Below are positions 22,404 through 27,659 of a DNA stretch of 27,659 bases, piece by piece (position 1 is the first letter of the stretch; every line of letters begins with the position of its first letter). The notes beneath the pieces are model-generated. The model searched no databases, was not told where the DNA came from, and saw only the letters and a list, made by a program, of their open reading frames with translations. Position numbers and translations under genes: made by a program. Source of the DNA: CAZIGK01 sp964538615 (GTDB lineage: Bacteria; Pseudomonadota; Alphaproteobacteria; Rickettsiales; RI-342); NCBI GenBank assembly GCA_964538615.1, contig CAZIGK010000026.1:1-27659 (forward strand), written 5' to 3'.

Positions 22404-22514
22404 TATAGGGGAGGAAATATTCTCATATTGAGTGGTGCTCCCCCGCGGACTAAACTCGAACCAGGTTGAGCAATGACAGGTGGTTGTAAAAAACTGGGCG
22501 GAGATTTACAAGTC
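22391..22514. repeat. ~120-bp island direct repeat, copy B
   Basis: Second copy, about 90% identical to 21251-21371. It starts at GCTGC and ends at TTTACAAGTC, 6 bases beyond the stop codon (22521-22523) of the minus-strand 95-residue gene. Both copies therefore lie 3' of an island gene in the same relative orientation. Confidence 0.8.
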
Positions 22515-22520
22515 GAGTGG

Positions 22521-22808
22521 CTAGTTACCCTTCGGCGCCTGGAAATACACAGGAACATCAAACGCGATTTTATTCACGTGCTCAGTAATACCACTCGCTT
22601 TTGCCTCCGCTACTGACCAAATGTTAATGCTTCCACCGCCTTCTTTGCTAGTGGTTACTATTACTTCAAACGAAACAAGCTGAGGATTGCACACTTTTTC
22701 TCCTTCAACTCGTCCTGGGGCGATCCATGATGGTGCCTTTTTCTGGGCAGCGGACACGCCGTTAGTAATGTCCAGTAACGTCTGTTTCACAAATTCTTCG
22801 AGTTTCAT
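22521..22808 (-). CDS. Small island protein of unknown function (95 residues)
   Basis: The protein starts MKLEEFVKQTLLDITNGVSAAQKKA, probably an amphipathic helix. A beta-rich part follows: VSFEVIVTTSKEGGGSINIW and then VNKIAFDVPVYF. This layout (N-terminal helix, FxVxVT, glycine turn, then xxIxFxVPV near the end) resembles a group of short uncharacterised bacterial proteins, but I cannot give a family name with certainty. GAGAGAGAAA-type purine sequence precedes the ATG. Its start overlaps the end of the GIY-YIG gene by 4 bases, so the two were expressed together. Confidence 0.7.
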   Translation of the reverse strand: MKLEEFVKQTLLDITNGVSAAQKKAPSWIAPGRVEGEKVCNPQLVSFEVIVTTSKEGGGSINIWSVAEAKASGITEHVNKIAFDVPVYFQAPKGN

Positions 22809-23064
22809 GCGTTTCTCTCTCTTCTAATCAACCTCTTCTTTGCAAATGCTCTGCCAGAATGTGATTTTAGGTATTTCTCAAATTCAAGCGCATTGCATTT
22901 ATCAGGAAAGGCGCAATACCACAACAAATCCCAAGGAGCATACTTGGCGGTGTGGGTAGATTTGCCTGCATTGTGGTCAGCGATACGCTGTTTCAAATCT
23001 TCAGACGCGCCAGTGTATTCCTGCTCAGGGAATTTAACACTGCGGATGATTAAACATACCACAT
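22805..23064 (-). pseudogene. GIY-YIG nuclease-like gene with an apparent 1-nt frameshift
   Basis: The conserved body is clear: RSVKFPEQEYTGASEDLKQR, then HNAGKSTHTAKYAPWDLLWY, and KYLKSHSGRAFAKKRL. This is the short UPF0213/YhbQ-like GIY-YIG type. The open frame begins at a GTG (23062), but the ATG at 23064 in another frame gives MWYV and then TAA. Adding one base after GTTTA would give MWYVYIIRS, the normal family start with the GIY-motif tyrosine. So either the gene is a recent pseudogene or one base is missing in the sequence. As it stands, translation from the GTG would lack the first motif tyrosine. Confidence 0.7.
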
Positions 23065-23156
23065 ATTCTGCCCCAGTCCGTCGTCGCCCTTTGGGCTATG
23101 CCGGACACTGCTTCGCCTAAGATCGTCTTCACATGGCTGCGCCATGCGTAGCCGAA

Positions 23157-23192
23157 GGCGAAGCGTGGTGCGGATGGAGGGACTTGAACCCC
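23157..23192. other. Candidate att site: tRNA-Leu 3' end (tRNA-proximal copy)
   Basis: Covers the T-arm and acceptor end of tRNA-Leu and 9 bases downstream. The matching copy at 21166-21201 lies on the 3' side of the tRNA, about 2 kb away, which is the geometry of a tRNA-targeting integrase. No integrase gene lies between. Confidence 0.75.
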
Positions 23193-23250
23193 CACGCCTC
23201 TCGGCGCCAGAACCTAAATCTGGTGCGTCTGCCAATTTCGCCACATCCGC
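23166..23250 (-). tRNA. tRNA-Leu (anticodon UAG)
   Basis: On the minus strand the sequence runs GCGGATGTGGCGAAATTGG to CCATCCGCACCA. The acceptor stem (GCGGATG/CATCCGC) pairs fully. The anticodon arm is CCAGA-TTTAGGT-TCTGG with anticodon TAG, a class II variable arm follows, and the T-loop reads TTCAAGT. CCA is encoded. It reads CUA and probably other CUN codons. Its 3' end is duplicated 2 kb downstream. Confidence 0.97.
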
Positions 23251-23342
23251 ATTGCTTGACTGCTTTGTGCAAGGTTTCGTCTTATACCTATTTTGAGGCA
23301 TTGCAGCAAGGATTACCTGCGAAAAGATGCAAAAGGCAATGA

Positions 23343-23371
23343 TTGTCATATGGCTGTCATCTCTTTATGCT
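23343..23371 (+). promoter_or_regulatory. Candidate promoter of the 455-residue protein
   Basis: TTGTCA (23343-23348), a 17-base spacer and TATGCT (23366-23371) make a good sigma-70-type promoter. It lies 40 bases before the start codon at 23411. Confidence 0.6.
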
Positions 23372-23410
23372 GAACTTTCGGGTAGTGAAAACAAAAGCAG
23401 GAACAGGGAT

Positions 23411-24778
23411 ATGTCAGAACGAATAGGGCAGGAGAATCTAGCGCAGGTTCAGGCGATAACTGTATCGGATGCGGCGCCTTTTGTGCAGCATTTGCAAGAG
23501 TTGGCGGCGCATGTGCGCGGTGAACGACCGACCGCTGATGCGTTGCAGAAGGCATTGGAGACTGCCTATAGTCGCCACAATGCGCAAGCGACGCAGCAAA
23601 TGGTGCAGGAGGGAATCGCCGATTTTCGGCAAGCGTTGCTGGAGCGGTTGGCATTGGTATGCGATGCATTGAGCGAGACACAACAGCGGTTTGAAGCATT
23701 GGCGGTGCAGGTGTTTGCACCGGGGGATACGCGTCCCAATCAGTATCGGTATATCGAGGCTTTGAAGGTGACAGAACCTCTGGCGTGGGATGTGAAGGCT
23801 GTCGTGAATTCGCTGGAAGAGATGGTGTTTTCCGATGGGCAAGGGAGGCCAAATACGCTGGCGGCACTGGTGGAAGCCATGGATGCGGTGAATGCAGACT
23901 ATGCGTATCATCCACAGGTGGTGCATCAACTGGAGCGCGAAGAGCGACTGTTTGAATATTACCAACGTGGCATTGTCATCAATACCCCGTTTCTGAAGCT
24001 ACTGGCAGATTGGGAGGATGTGTATCATCAGCAGGTCATGCAGTGGGTCGGGGCATGGGAGTTAACACAGCCATTGCAGGAGTTGCAAGCCGCACATATG
24101 GCTTTAGAGAAAGCATTGCAGGCAAATGATGGTGACCCACATTATACCCACTGGGATGAACTGAGCGGAGTGATACGAGATGGGGCGGATGCCGTTCAGG
24201 ATGCGGAGTTGCTGACTCTGCTGGAGGTGATGGATGAGTTGCGGCAGGAGTTGCCAAAGCTTGCTGAATTACAGGGATTGCATCATTTACATCGGCGCAG
24301 TGTGCTGGCTCAGCCGGAAGAGAGTGATTTTGTGCAGGTAGGCTACCTGCAACAATCGGTGTCGGTTCTTGCCACGGATGTTGAGAGCCTGTTGAAGGGA
24401 TTTAACAAGCTGGCTGAAGCACTACAGGATGAGGAAGTGCTGGGGCGACTGGGTGTTGCAGGTGATGCGGCGTTTGTGACGGACTATCAGGGCTATATTC
24501 ATGCGTGGCAGATGCTCACGTGTCACGTGTTGAGTGTGTTGGAGGGGATAGAAACATCACGTGAATTTGTGAAGCTGAAAGAAAAAGCATCGCACAAAAT
24601 GATGCAACAGGAACGGTATGAAGCGCCACAGCGTGCCCCTAAGCAAGTTTTGGAGATGGGATCCTACGATGATGACCCACAGGCAGCGCATAACCACCTG
24701 TCCGAGGTGGAGTTGAAGGCACTGGCAGCGAAAGAGGAAGCTGCATGGTTGCAGGAGCAGCAGGCCAAACGCGGGTGA
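23411..24778 (+). CDS. Large helical protein of unknown function (455 residues)
   Basis: I do not recognise this protein. It is almost entirely helix-forming, acidic and rich in A, L, Q and E, with heptad-like stretches (QLEREERLFEYYQRG, LLEVMDELRQELPKLAELQG, LKALAAKEEAAWLQEQQA). It has no signal peptide, membrane segment or known catalytic motif. The start at 23411 (MSERIGQEN) has AGGAA/AGGG upstream and a good promoter at 23343. The longer frame from 23327 overlaps that promoter. Codon use matches the chromosome. It lies just outside the tRNA-Leu island and could be a cytoplasmic structural or secreted helical protein. No function is proposed. Confidence 0.8.
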   Translation: MSERIGQENLAQVQAITVSDAAPFVQHLQELAAHVRGERPTADALQKALETAYSRHNAQATQQMVQEGIADFRQALLERLALVCDALSETQQRFEALAVQVFAPGDTRPNQYRYIEALKVTEPLAWDVKAVVNSLEEMVFSDGQGRPNTLAALVEAMDAVNADYAYHPQVVHQLEREERLFEYYQRGIVINTPFLKLLADWEDVYHQQVMQWVGAWELTQPLQELQAAHMALEKALQANDGDPHYTHWDELSGVIRDGADAVQDAELLTLLEVMDELRQELPKLAELQGLHHLHRRSVLAQPEESDFVQVGYLQQSVSVLATDVESLLKGFNKLAEALQDEEVLGRLGVAGDAAFVTDYQGYIHAWQMLTCHVLSVLEGIETSREFVKLKEKASHKMMQQERYEAPQRAPKQVLEMGSYDDDPQAAHNHLSEVELKALAAKEEAAWLQEQQAKRG

Positions 24779-24822
24779 ATATGGGGTGTGGATAAAACGA
24801 AGGTGCACAACAGATGCCTGCA

Positions 24823-24895
24823 AAAGGTGTTTTGTATGTACTGAAGTGGCCTGCTTAGCGGGTTGCGACATAACAGCACGTAAGTAAACACCTTT
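24823..24895. other. Long imperfect hairpin between convergent genes
   Basis: AAAGGTGTTT (24823-24832) and AAACACCTTT (24886-24895) pair perfectly. Partial pairing continues inward (TGTATGTACTG with CAGCACGTAAG). It lies in the 153-base gap between two convergent genes, where a bidirectional terminator or structured RNA is expected. There is no clear T-run on either side. Confidence 0.4.
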
Positions 24896-24931
24896 CGCGA
24901 GGCATGGGCATAGGAAAGGTTGGAATAAGGT

Positions 24932-25360
24932 TTAGCGTTGACGGCTTGTTGGGTAGGCATTCTGCTGCTTTTTCGGTTTTTCAGGCGGTTTGGGGCGCAG
25001 TTTATCTATTTGTAGGCCACAGTCTTTTTGAATAGCGGTTTTTTCCAGAGCTTCGAATTCGCCTTTCAGGCGGGCATATTCGGTGGCTTCGGGGCCGTCG
25101 CCGTCGATGAAAAAGAGGGTTGGCCAGAATAAAATCAGGCCGACACCCATTTGCACGCTGTCGCGGCTGGCTTTTTCGTCGATCTGGCCGGTCAGTTGGC
25201 TGGTACGGGCGCTGATGCGTTGCATCTCCGCGCTCATTTGCTCACAGCTATAGTCGCTGTATTGCATGGGAGAAACATAGGCGGTTTGAATATCCTTCGT
25301 GTGGCTGGCGCAGGCAGTAGCCAGCAGCAAGCTGCTCAGAATCAGTGGGTATTTAGGCAT
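24932..25360 (-). CDS. Lipoprotein with SxEMQRIS-type coiled segment
   Basis: A lipoprotein signal peptide is clear: MPKYPLILSSLLLATAC, with lipobox LATAC and cysteine 17. The mature part has YSCEQMSAEMQRISARTSQL, then VQMGVGLILFWPTLFFIDG and ARLKGEFEALEKTA. This arrangement (short helix, hydrophobic GLxLFWPTLFF, DGPEAxEYARLKGE) is shared by a widespread group of small proteobacterial lipoproteins of unknown function. The tail is rich in P, K and Q. The ATG at 25360 has GGAG 6 nt upstream, and the upstream ATG at 25372 overlaps that site. A TATAAT stands immediately before GGAG. It is divergent from the WYL regulator. Confidence 0.85.
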   Translation of the reverse strand: MPKYPLILSSLLLATACASHTKDIQTAYVSPMQYSDYSCEQMSAEMQRISARTSQLTGQIDEKASRDSVQMGVGLILFWPTLFFIDGDGPEATEYARLKGEFEALEKTAIQKDCGLQIDKLRPKPPEKPKKQQNAYPTSRQR

Positions 25361-25437
25361 GAAGAACTCCATTATAGAAAAAACGGCACGATTACCGGTT
25401 GAGAAAACCTTAAAGCCTTCATGCGACAGTATTGGAC

Positions 25438-25490
25438 GGATGCGTCAAAACTGGTCACGCCGGTTACGACCGTTTTTGTCGTATGCATCC
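25438..25490. promoter_or_regulatory. 53-base interrupted palindrome upstream of the WYL regulator
   Basis: GGATGC...GCATCC form the outer arms, AAAAC...GTTTT the middle and GGTC...GACC the inner arms. It lies in the 245-base gap between the lipoprotein gene and the regulator, where an autoregulatory operator would be expected. No T-run follows, so it is unlikely to be a terminator. Confidence 0.45.
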
Positions 25491-25605
25491 ATTATGGGTG
25501 TTGAGGTGTCGTCAGATGGTAGGGGGGGGCAGGTACGTCGAAATATCTGGAGTTTCTTATCGGTCTGGCGGCACATCAACGCCCTCTATTGGAAAGTCAT
25601 TGCCT

Positions 25606-26652
25606 ATGCGTTTAGAAAAATCGGAACAGTTGTTAGCTCTGGCGTTGGGGATGCAAGCCTCTGCAGAGGGGTTAGGGTTGCAGGATATTCAGGAGCAGTT
25701 TTCGGTTGGGCGTCGCACGGCAGAGCGTATGCGGGATGCGGTGTTGCGGTTGTTTCCACAAATAGAAGAACTACGGCAGGAGGATGGCAGCAAGCGATGG
25801 AGGCTTGCGCCCGGTGCCCTTAGTCAGTTGGTGCATTTTTCTGCCGATGAGTTGGCGCAATTACAGTCTGCCGTGGAGTTGTTGCGGCACCAGCATTTAC
25901 AGGCGCAGGCGGATTGGCTGCAACAGCTAACCACCAAACTTTCTGGTATGATGCGCAGTGAGGTGCGTCGTCGGACTGCAGCAGATGTGGAAGCCTTGCT
26001 GGAAGCAGAAGGGTATGCCTGTCGGGTGGGGCCGCGGCCTAAGATTGATTTGGACGTATTGGTGGCGATAAGGCAAGCCATTCAGGGGTGCTGCAAGTTA
26101 CATATCCACTATCAGTCACGGTTGCATGGCGGAATTAGCGAACGGGTGATTGCGCCTTATGGTCTGCTCTATGGTTCACGGCATTATCTGTTAGCACATT
26201 GCGATATGGCGGGTGATTTGCGTACGTTTAGTCTGGCAAATATTCACCGTGCGACATTGATGTGGGAGTTTTATAGCCTTCCCGCAGGCTTTGACCTGAA
26301 GGCAGAGGTGAATAGCCGTTTTGGTGTTTACAGAGAAACGCCAATGCAGGTGGTTTGGCGTTTTGGTACTGAGGTAGTTGCCGATGCCGCTGAGCATTTA
26401 TTTCATCCCGGCCAGCAGATGGAAATGCTGGCTGATGGCCGTCTGGAAGTGCGCTTTACCGCTGGTGGCTGGCGGGAAATGTGCTGGCATCTCATCCAAT
26501 GGGAAGGGCATGTGGAAATCGTCAGCCCGCCAGAGTTGAGGCAGCGTTATCAGCAATGGTTGCGCATGATGGCAAGCGGTGAGCCTATTCCGCGTTTTAG
26601 TGATCCACTGTATCGGGCTGGGCATGATAGCCAGCTTGAACTGGAAGTGTGA
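25606..26652 (+). CDS. WYL-domain transcriptional regulator
   Basis: A 348-residue regulator. The N-terminal winged helix (about 5-55) contains LGLQDIQEQFSVGRRTAERM. The WYL domain lies at about 150-235, with LHIHYQSRLHGGISERVIAPYGLLYGSRHYLLAHC, and the WCX-like C-terminal part ends near 330. WYL domains bind nucleic-acid-type ligands and control DNA repair, phage defence and other systems. The frame opens at 25432 through the palindrome, but GGAAAG before the ATG at 25606 and the start of the helix-turn-helix support this shorter form. A 31-codon membrane peptide follows 4 bases later. There is no defence or DNA-repair gene next to it. Confidence 0.9.
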   Translation: MRLEKSEQLLALALGMQASAEGLGLQDIQEQFSVGRRTAERMRDAVLRLFPQIEELRQEDGSKRWRLAPGALSQLVHFSADELAQLQSAVELLRHQHLQAQADWLQQLTTKLSGMMRSEVRRRTAADVEALLEAEGYACRVGPRPKIDLDVLVAIRQAIQGCCKLHIHYQSRLHGGISERVIAPYGLLYGSRHYLLAHCDMAGDLRTFSLANIHRATLMWEFYSLPAGFDLKAEVNSRFGVYRETPMQVVWRFGTEVVADAAEHLFHPGQQMEMLADGRLEVRFTAGGWREMCWHLIQWEGHVEIVSPPELRQRYQQWLRMMASGEPIPRFSDPLYRAGHDSQLELEV

Positions 26653-26656
26653 AAAA

Positions 26657-26752
26657 ATGGAGGCTGTGTTTTATGCGGTTATGGGGTTTTCCTTGAGTAT
26701 TACCCTGTGGTTTTTACTGCGGATGCTGTGGGAAGGATGGCGGATGAAGTAA
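26657..26752 (+). CDS. Putative 31-residue membrane peptide
   Basis: MEAVFYAVMGFSLSITLWFL, followed by LRMLWEGWRMK, makes one membrane helix (about 4-21) with a basic, tryptophan-rich C-terminus. It starts 4 bases after the WYL stop. GGAAG inside the last codons of that gene lies 9 nt before the ATG, so it is probably translated with it. I know of no homologue. It might be a small cytoplasmic-membrane regulator or a toxin-like peptide, but there is no direct support for either. Confidence 0.5.
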   Translation: MEAVFYAVMGFSLSITLWFLLRMLWEGWRMK

Positions 26753-26893
26753 CGCGTATGGCGAACACCGTTGCAAAGACGCTCTATTAATCAGGAAGGT
26801 GGGCGTATAATTTCAATTCGACTGGACTGTAATGGCTATGTATATGTATATGTATATGGAAAAAGCGCATCATCAGCTAAAAAGCTGTTTCTA

Positions 26894-26969
26894 TGGTGGG
26901 TGGTGACGGGATCGAACCGCCGACCTACTGGGTGTAAACCAGTTGCTCTACCAGCTGAGCTAACCACCC
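26894..26969 (-). tRNA. tRNA-Val (anticodon UAC)
   Basis: On the minus strand it runs GGGTGGTTAGCTCAGCTGG to CACCACCCACCA. The acceptor stem GGGTGGT/ACCACCC, the D-arm, the anticodon loop TTTACAC (anticodon TAC) and the T-loop TTCGATC all pair as expected. It is 76 bases with encoded CCA. It lies downstream of hup on the same strand, separated by a terminator. Confidence 0.97.
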
Positions 26970-27001
26970 CCGTATGCAGGGAGAAGCGTTGCTTCTCACG
27001 A

Positions 27002-27028
27002 AAATGCCTGCCTCAAGCGAGGCAGGCA
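27002..27028 (-). terminator. Rho-independent terminator of hup
   Basis: A perfect 9-bp stem (GCCTGCCTC / GAGGCAGGC, 27006-27027) with a 4-base loop is followed on the minus strand by ATTTTC. It lies 55 bases past the HU stop codon. A second A/T-only hairpin (GCATTTTTT...GAAAAAATGC, 27060-27081) lies directly after the stop codon. Confidence 0.75.
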
Positions 27029-27081
27029 CTTCGTATAACAGATTCGGCAAAACATGCCAGCATTTTTTTTAGAAAAAATGC

Positions 27082-27378
27082 TTATGCAGCTTTTTTGCCT
27101 TTTTTGGTGTTGATAGCATCTTTCAATGCTTTGCCTGGCTTGAATTTAGGCTGCTTGGATGCTGGGATTTTGATCACTTCGCCGGTGCGTGGGTTACGAC
27201 CTTCGGTCGCAGCGCGCTCAGCAACAGCGTAGGTGCCGAAGCCTACCAGACGGACTTCATCGCCGGTGCGCAGGGCATCGGTGATGGCATCAATCACGGC
27301 ATCAACAGCTTTTGCTGCATCATTTTTGGTGAAACCAGCCAGTTCGGCTACTTTAGCTACGAGTTCGTTCTTGTTCAC
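27082..27378 (-). CDS. hup: HU family DNA-binding protein
   Basis: A nucleoid-associated histone-like protein of 98 residues that binds and bends DNA as a dimer. MNKNELVAKVAELAGFTKND forms the N-terminal helices, VRLVGFGTYAVAERAATEGR is the body, and the signature GRNPRTGEVIKIPASKQPKF is the DNA-binding arm with the intercalating proline. The end is lysine-rich (TKKGKKAA). The start codon is GTG at 27378, with GAGG 8 nt upstream. It has its own promoter and terminator, so it is a single-gene unit. Confidence 0.96.
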   Translation of the reverse strand: MNKNELVAKVAELAGFTKNDAAKAVDAVIDAITDALRTGDEVRLVGFGTYAVAERAATEGRNPRTGEVIKIPASKQPKFKPGKALKDAINTKKGKKAA

Positions 27379-27420
27379 GGCGAAGACCTCTTCAGTGATT
27401 AGGTTGACGATGGGGCAAGC

Positions 27421-27449
27421 TTAGCAAGCGTTTACGCGAAAGCAAGCAA
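27421..27449 (-). promoter_or_regulatory. Candidate promoter of hup
   Basis: On the minus strand, TTGCTT (27444-27449) and TGCTAA (27421-27426) are separated by 17 bases. This would put the transcript start about 35 bases before the GTG. The rest of 27450-27606 is AT-rich, with no gene that I can support. Confidence 0.45.
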
Positions 27450-27606
27450 TAATGATGGATGAAACCCTAGCTTTTATGCGGCTTGTAGCATTTTTTTACA
27501 TGGAGCTTCTATTTTTAATGGTGATTTTTGAATATTTTTCTACCAAAAGGGGTTTTGTAAAAAAATTAGCAAATTAGAATCACTTAAAGGAAACTGGTTT
27601 CATGTG

Positions 27607-27639
27607 CGTGGATGCCTGCCTGCGCAGGCATGACGGGTG
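27607..27639. repeat. REP-like hairpin repeat, copy 2
   Basis: Same 33 bases as 58-90 except for one loop base (TGCG instead of TACG), in the same orientation. It shows that the family is dispersed on the scale of tens of kilobases. Confidence 0.8.
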
Positions 27640-27659
27640 AGGGTGCGGTGCGAGGGACA

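Noticed and set aside
21251..22514. Integron-type gene cassettes with attC sites
   Set aside because: Gene followed by repeat suggested attC, but only one core-like GTTGAGC is found in copy B, it is not kept in copy A, and there is no matching RYYYAAC partner or integrase.
22337..22561. A 74-codon minus-strand frame over repeat copy B
   Set aside because: It is noncoding repeat read in frame. It has no ribosome site and overlaps the end of the 95-residue gene.
25299..25823. A 174-codon plus-strand open frame upstream of and overlapping the WYL gene
   Set aside because: It overlaps the lipoprotein's promoter and the regulator in other frames, with no domain or ribosome site.
1..27659. CRISPR arrays
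   Set aside because: The repeats are few, of differing lengths and without regular spacing. No Cas gene is present.

Overview
The window looks like a chromosomal stretch of an alphaproteobacterium with roughly 50-55% G+C. The evidence is a Fur of the alphaproteobacterial type without C-terminal cysteines, a SurE/Pcm pair, zwf-pgl, a short HU protein, tRNA genes with encoded CCA, and hairpin repeats of the REP kind seen in that class. I cannot name a genus. Every function below is read from motifs; no search was run.

Positions 1-449 are gene-free and full of dispersed repeats. From 450 to 4302 lies a mostly minus-strand housekeeping block: pcm, surE, purD and fur. A small plus-strand GNAT gene interrupts it, and a 145-bp element with inverted termini sits between fur and purD. 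Divergent from fur is zwf-pgl (4673-6848), the oxidative entry to the pentose-phosphate or Entner-Doudoroff route. Then come a RimB-like/RimK fusion (minus), glutaredoxin 2 (plus), a lone type IV pilin-like protein (plus), a MaoC-like hydratase (minus) and an unrecognised 125-residue protein (minus).

Positions 11117-19723 hold a seven-gene plus-strand catabolic cluster: acyl-CoA synthetase, acyl-CoA dehydrogenase, carboxyltransferase (mccB), enoyl-CoA hydratase, biotin carboxylase, a separate biotin-carrier polypeptide and HMG-CoA lyase. Together they would take a branched C5 acid or leucine-derived acyl-CoA to acetoacetate and acetyl-CoA. Two features stand out. The methylcrotonyl-CoA carboxylase alpha chain is split into two overlapping frames. 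The dehydrogenase has its catalytic glutamate where butyryl-CoA-type enzymes have it, not where isovaleryl-CoA dehydrogenase has it. A promoter with a 29-bp palindrome at its expected start point precedes the cluster.

After a possible TcdA/TcdB-like glycosyltransferase (minus) and a DUF1622 membrane protein (plus) comes the most accessory part. About 2 kb (21166-23192) is bracketed by 36-bp direct repeats, one of which is the 3' end of tRNA-Leu(UAG). This fits a small or decayed island integrated at the tRNA. It carries two unrecognised genes, a GIY-YIG nuclease gene with an apparent 1-nt frameshift in its GIY motif, and two ~120-bp repeats, each lying downstream of an island gene. No integrase is visible.

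The right end has a 455-residue helical protein of unknown function behind a good promoter, a lipoprotein, a WYL-domain regulator followed by a 31-codon membrane peptide, tRNA-Val(UAC), and the HU gene with a clear terminator. A repeat in the last 55 bases closely matches one in the first 100.
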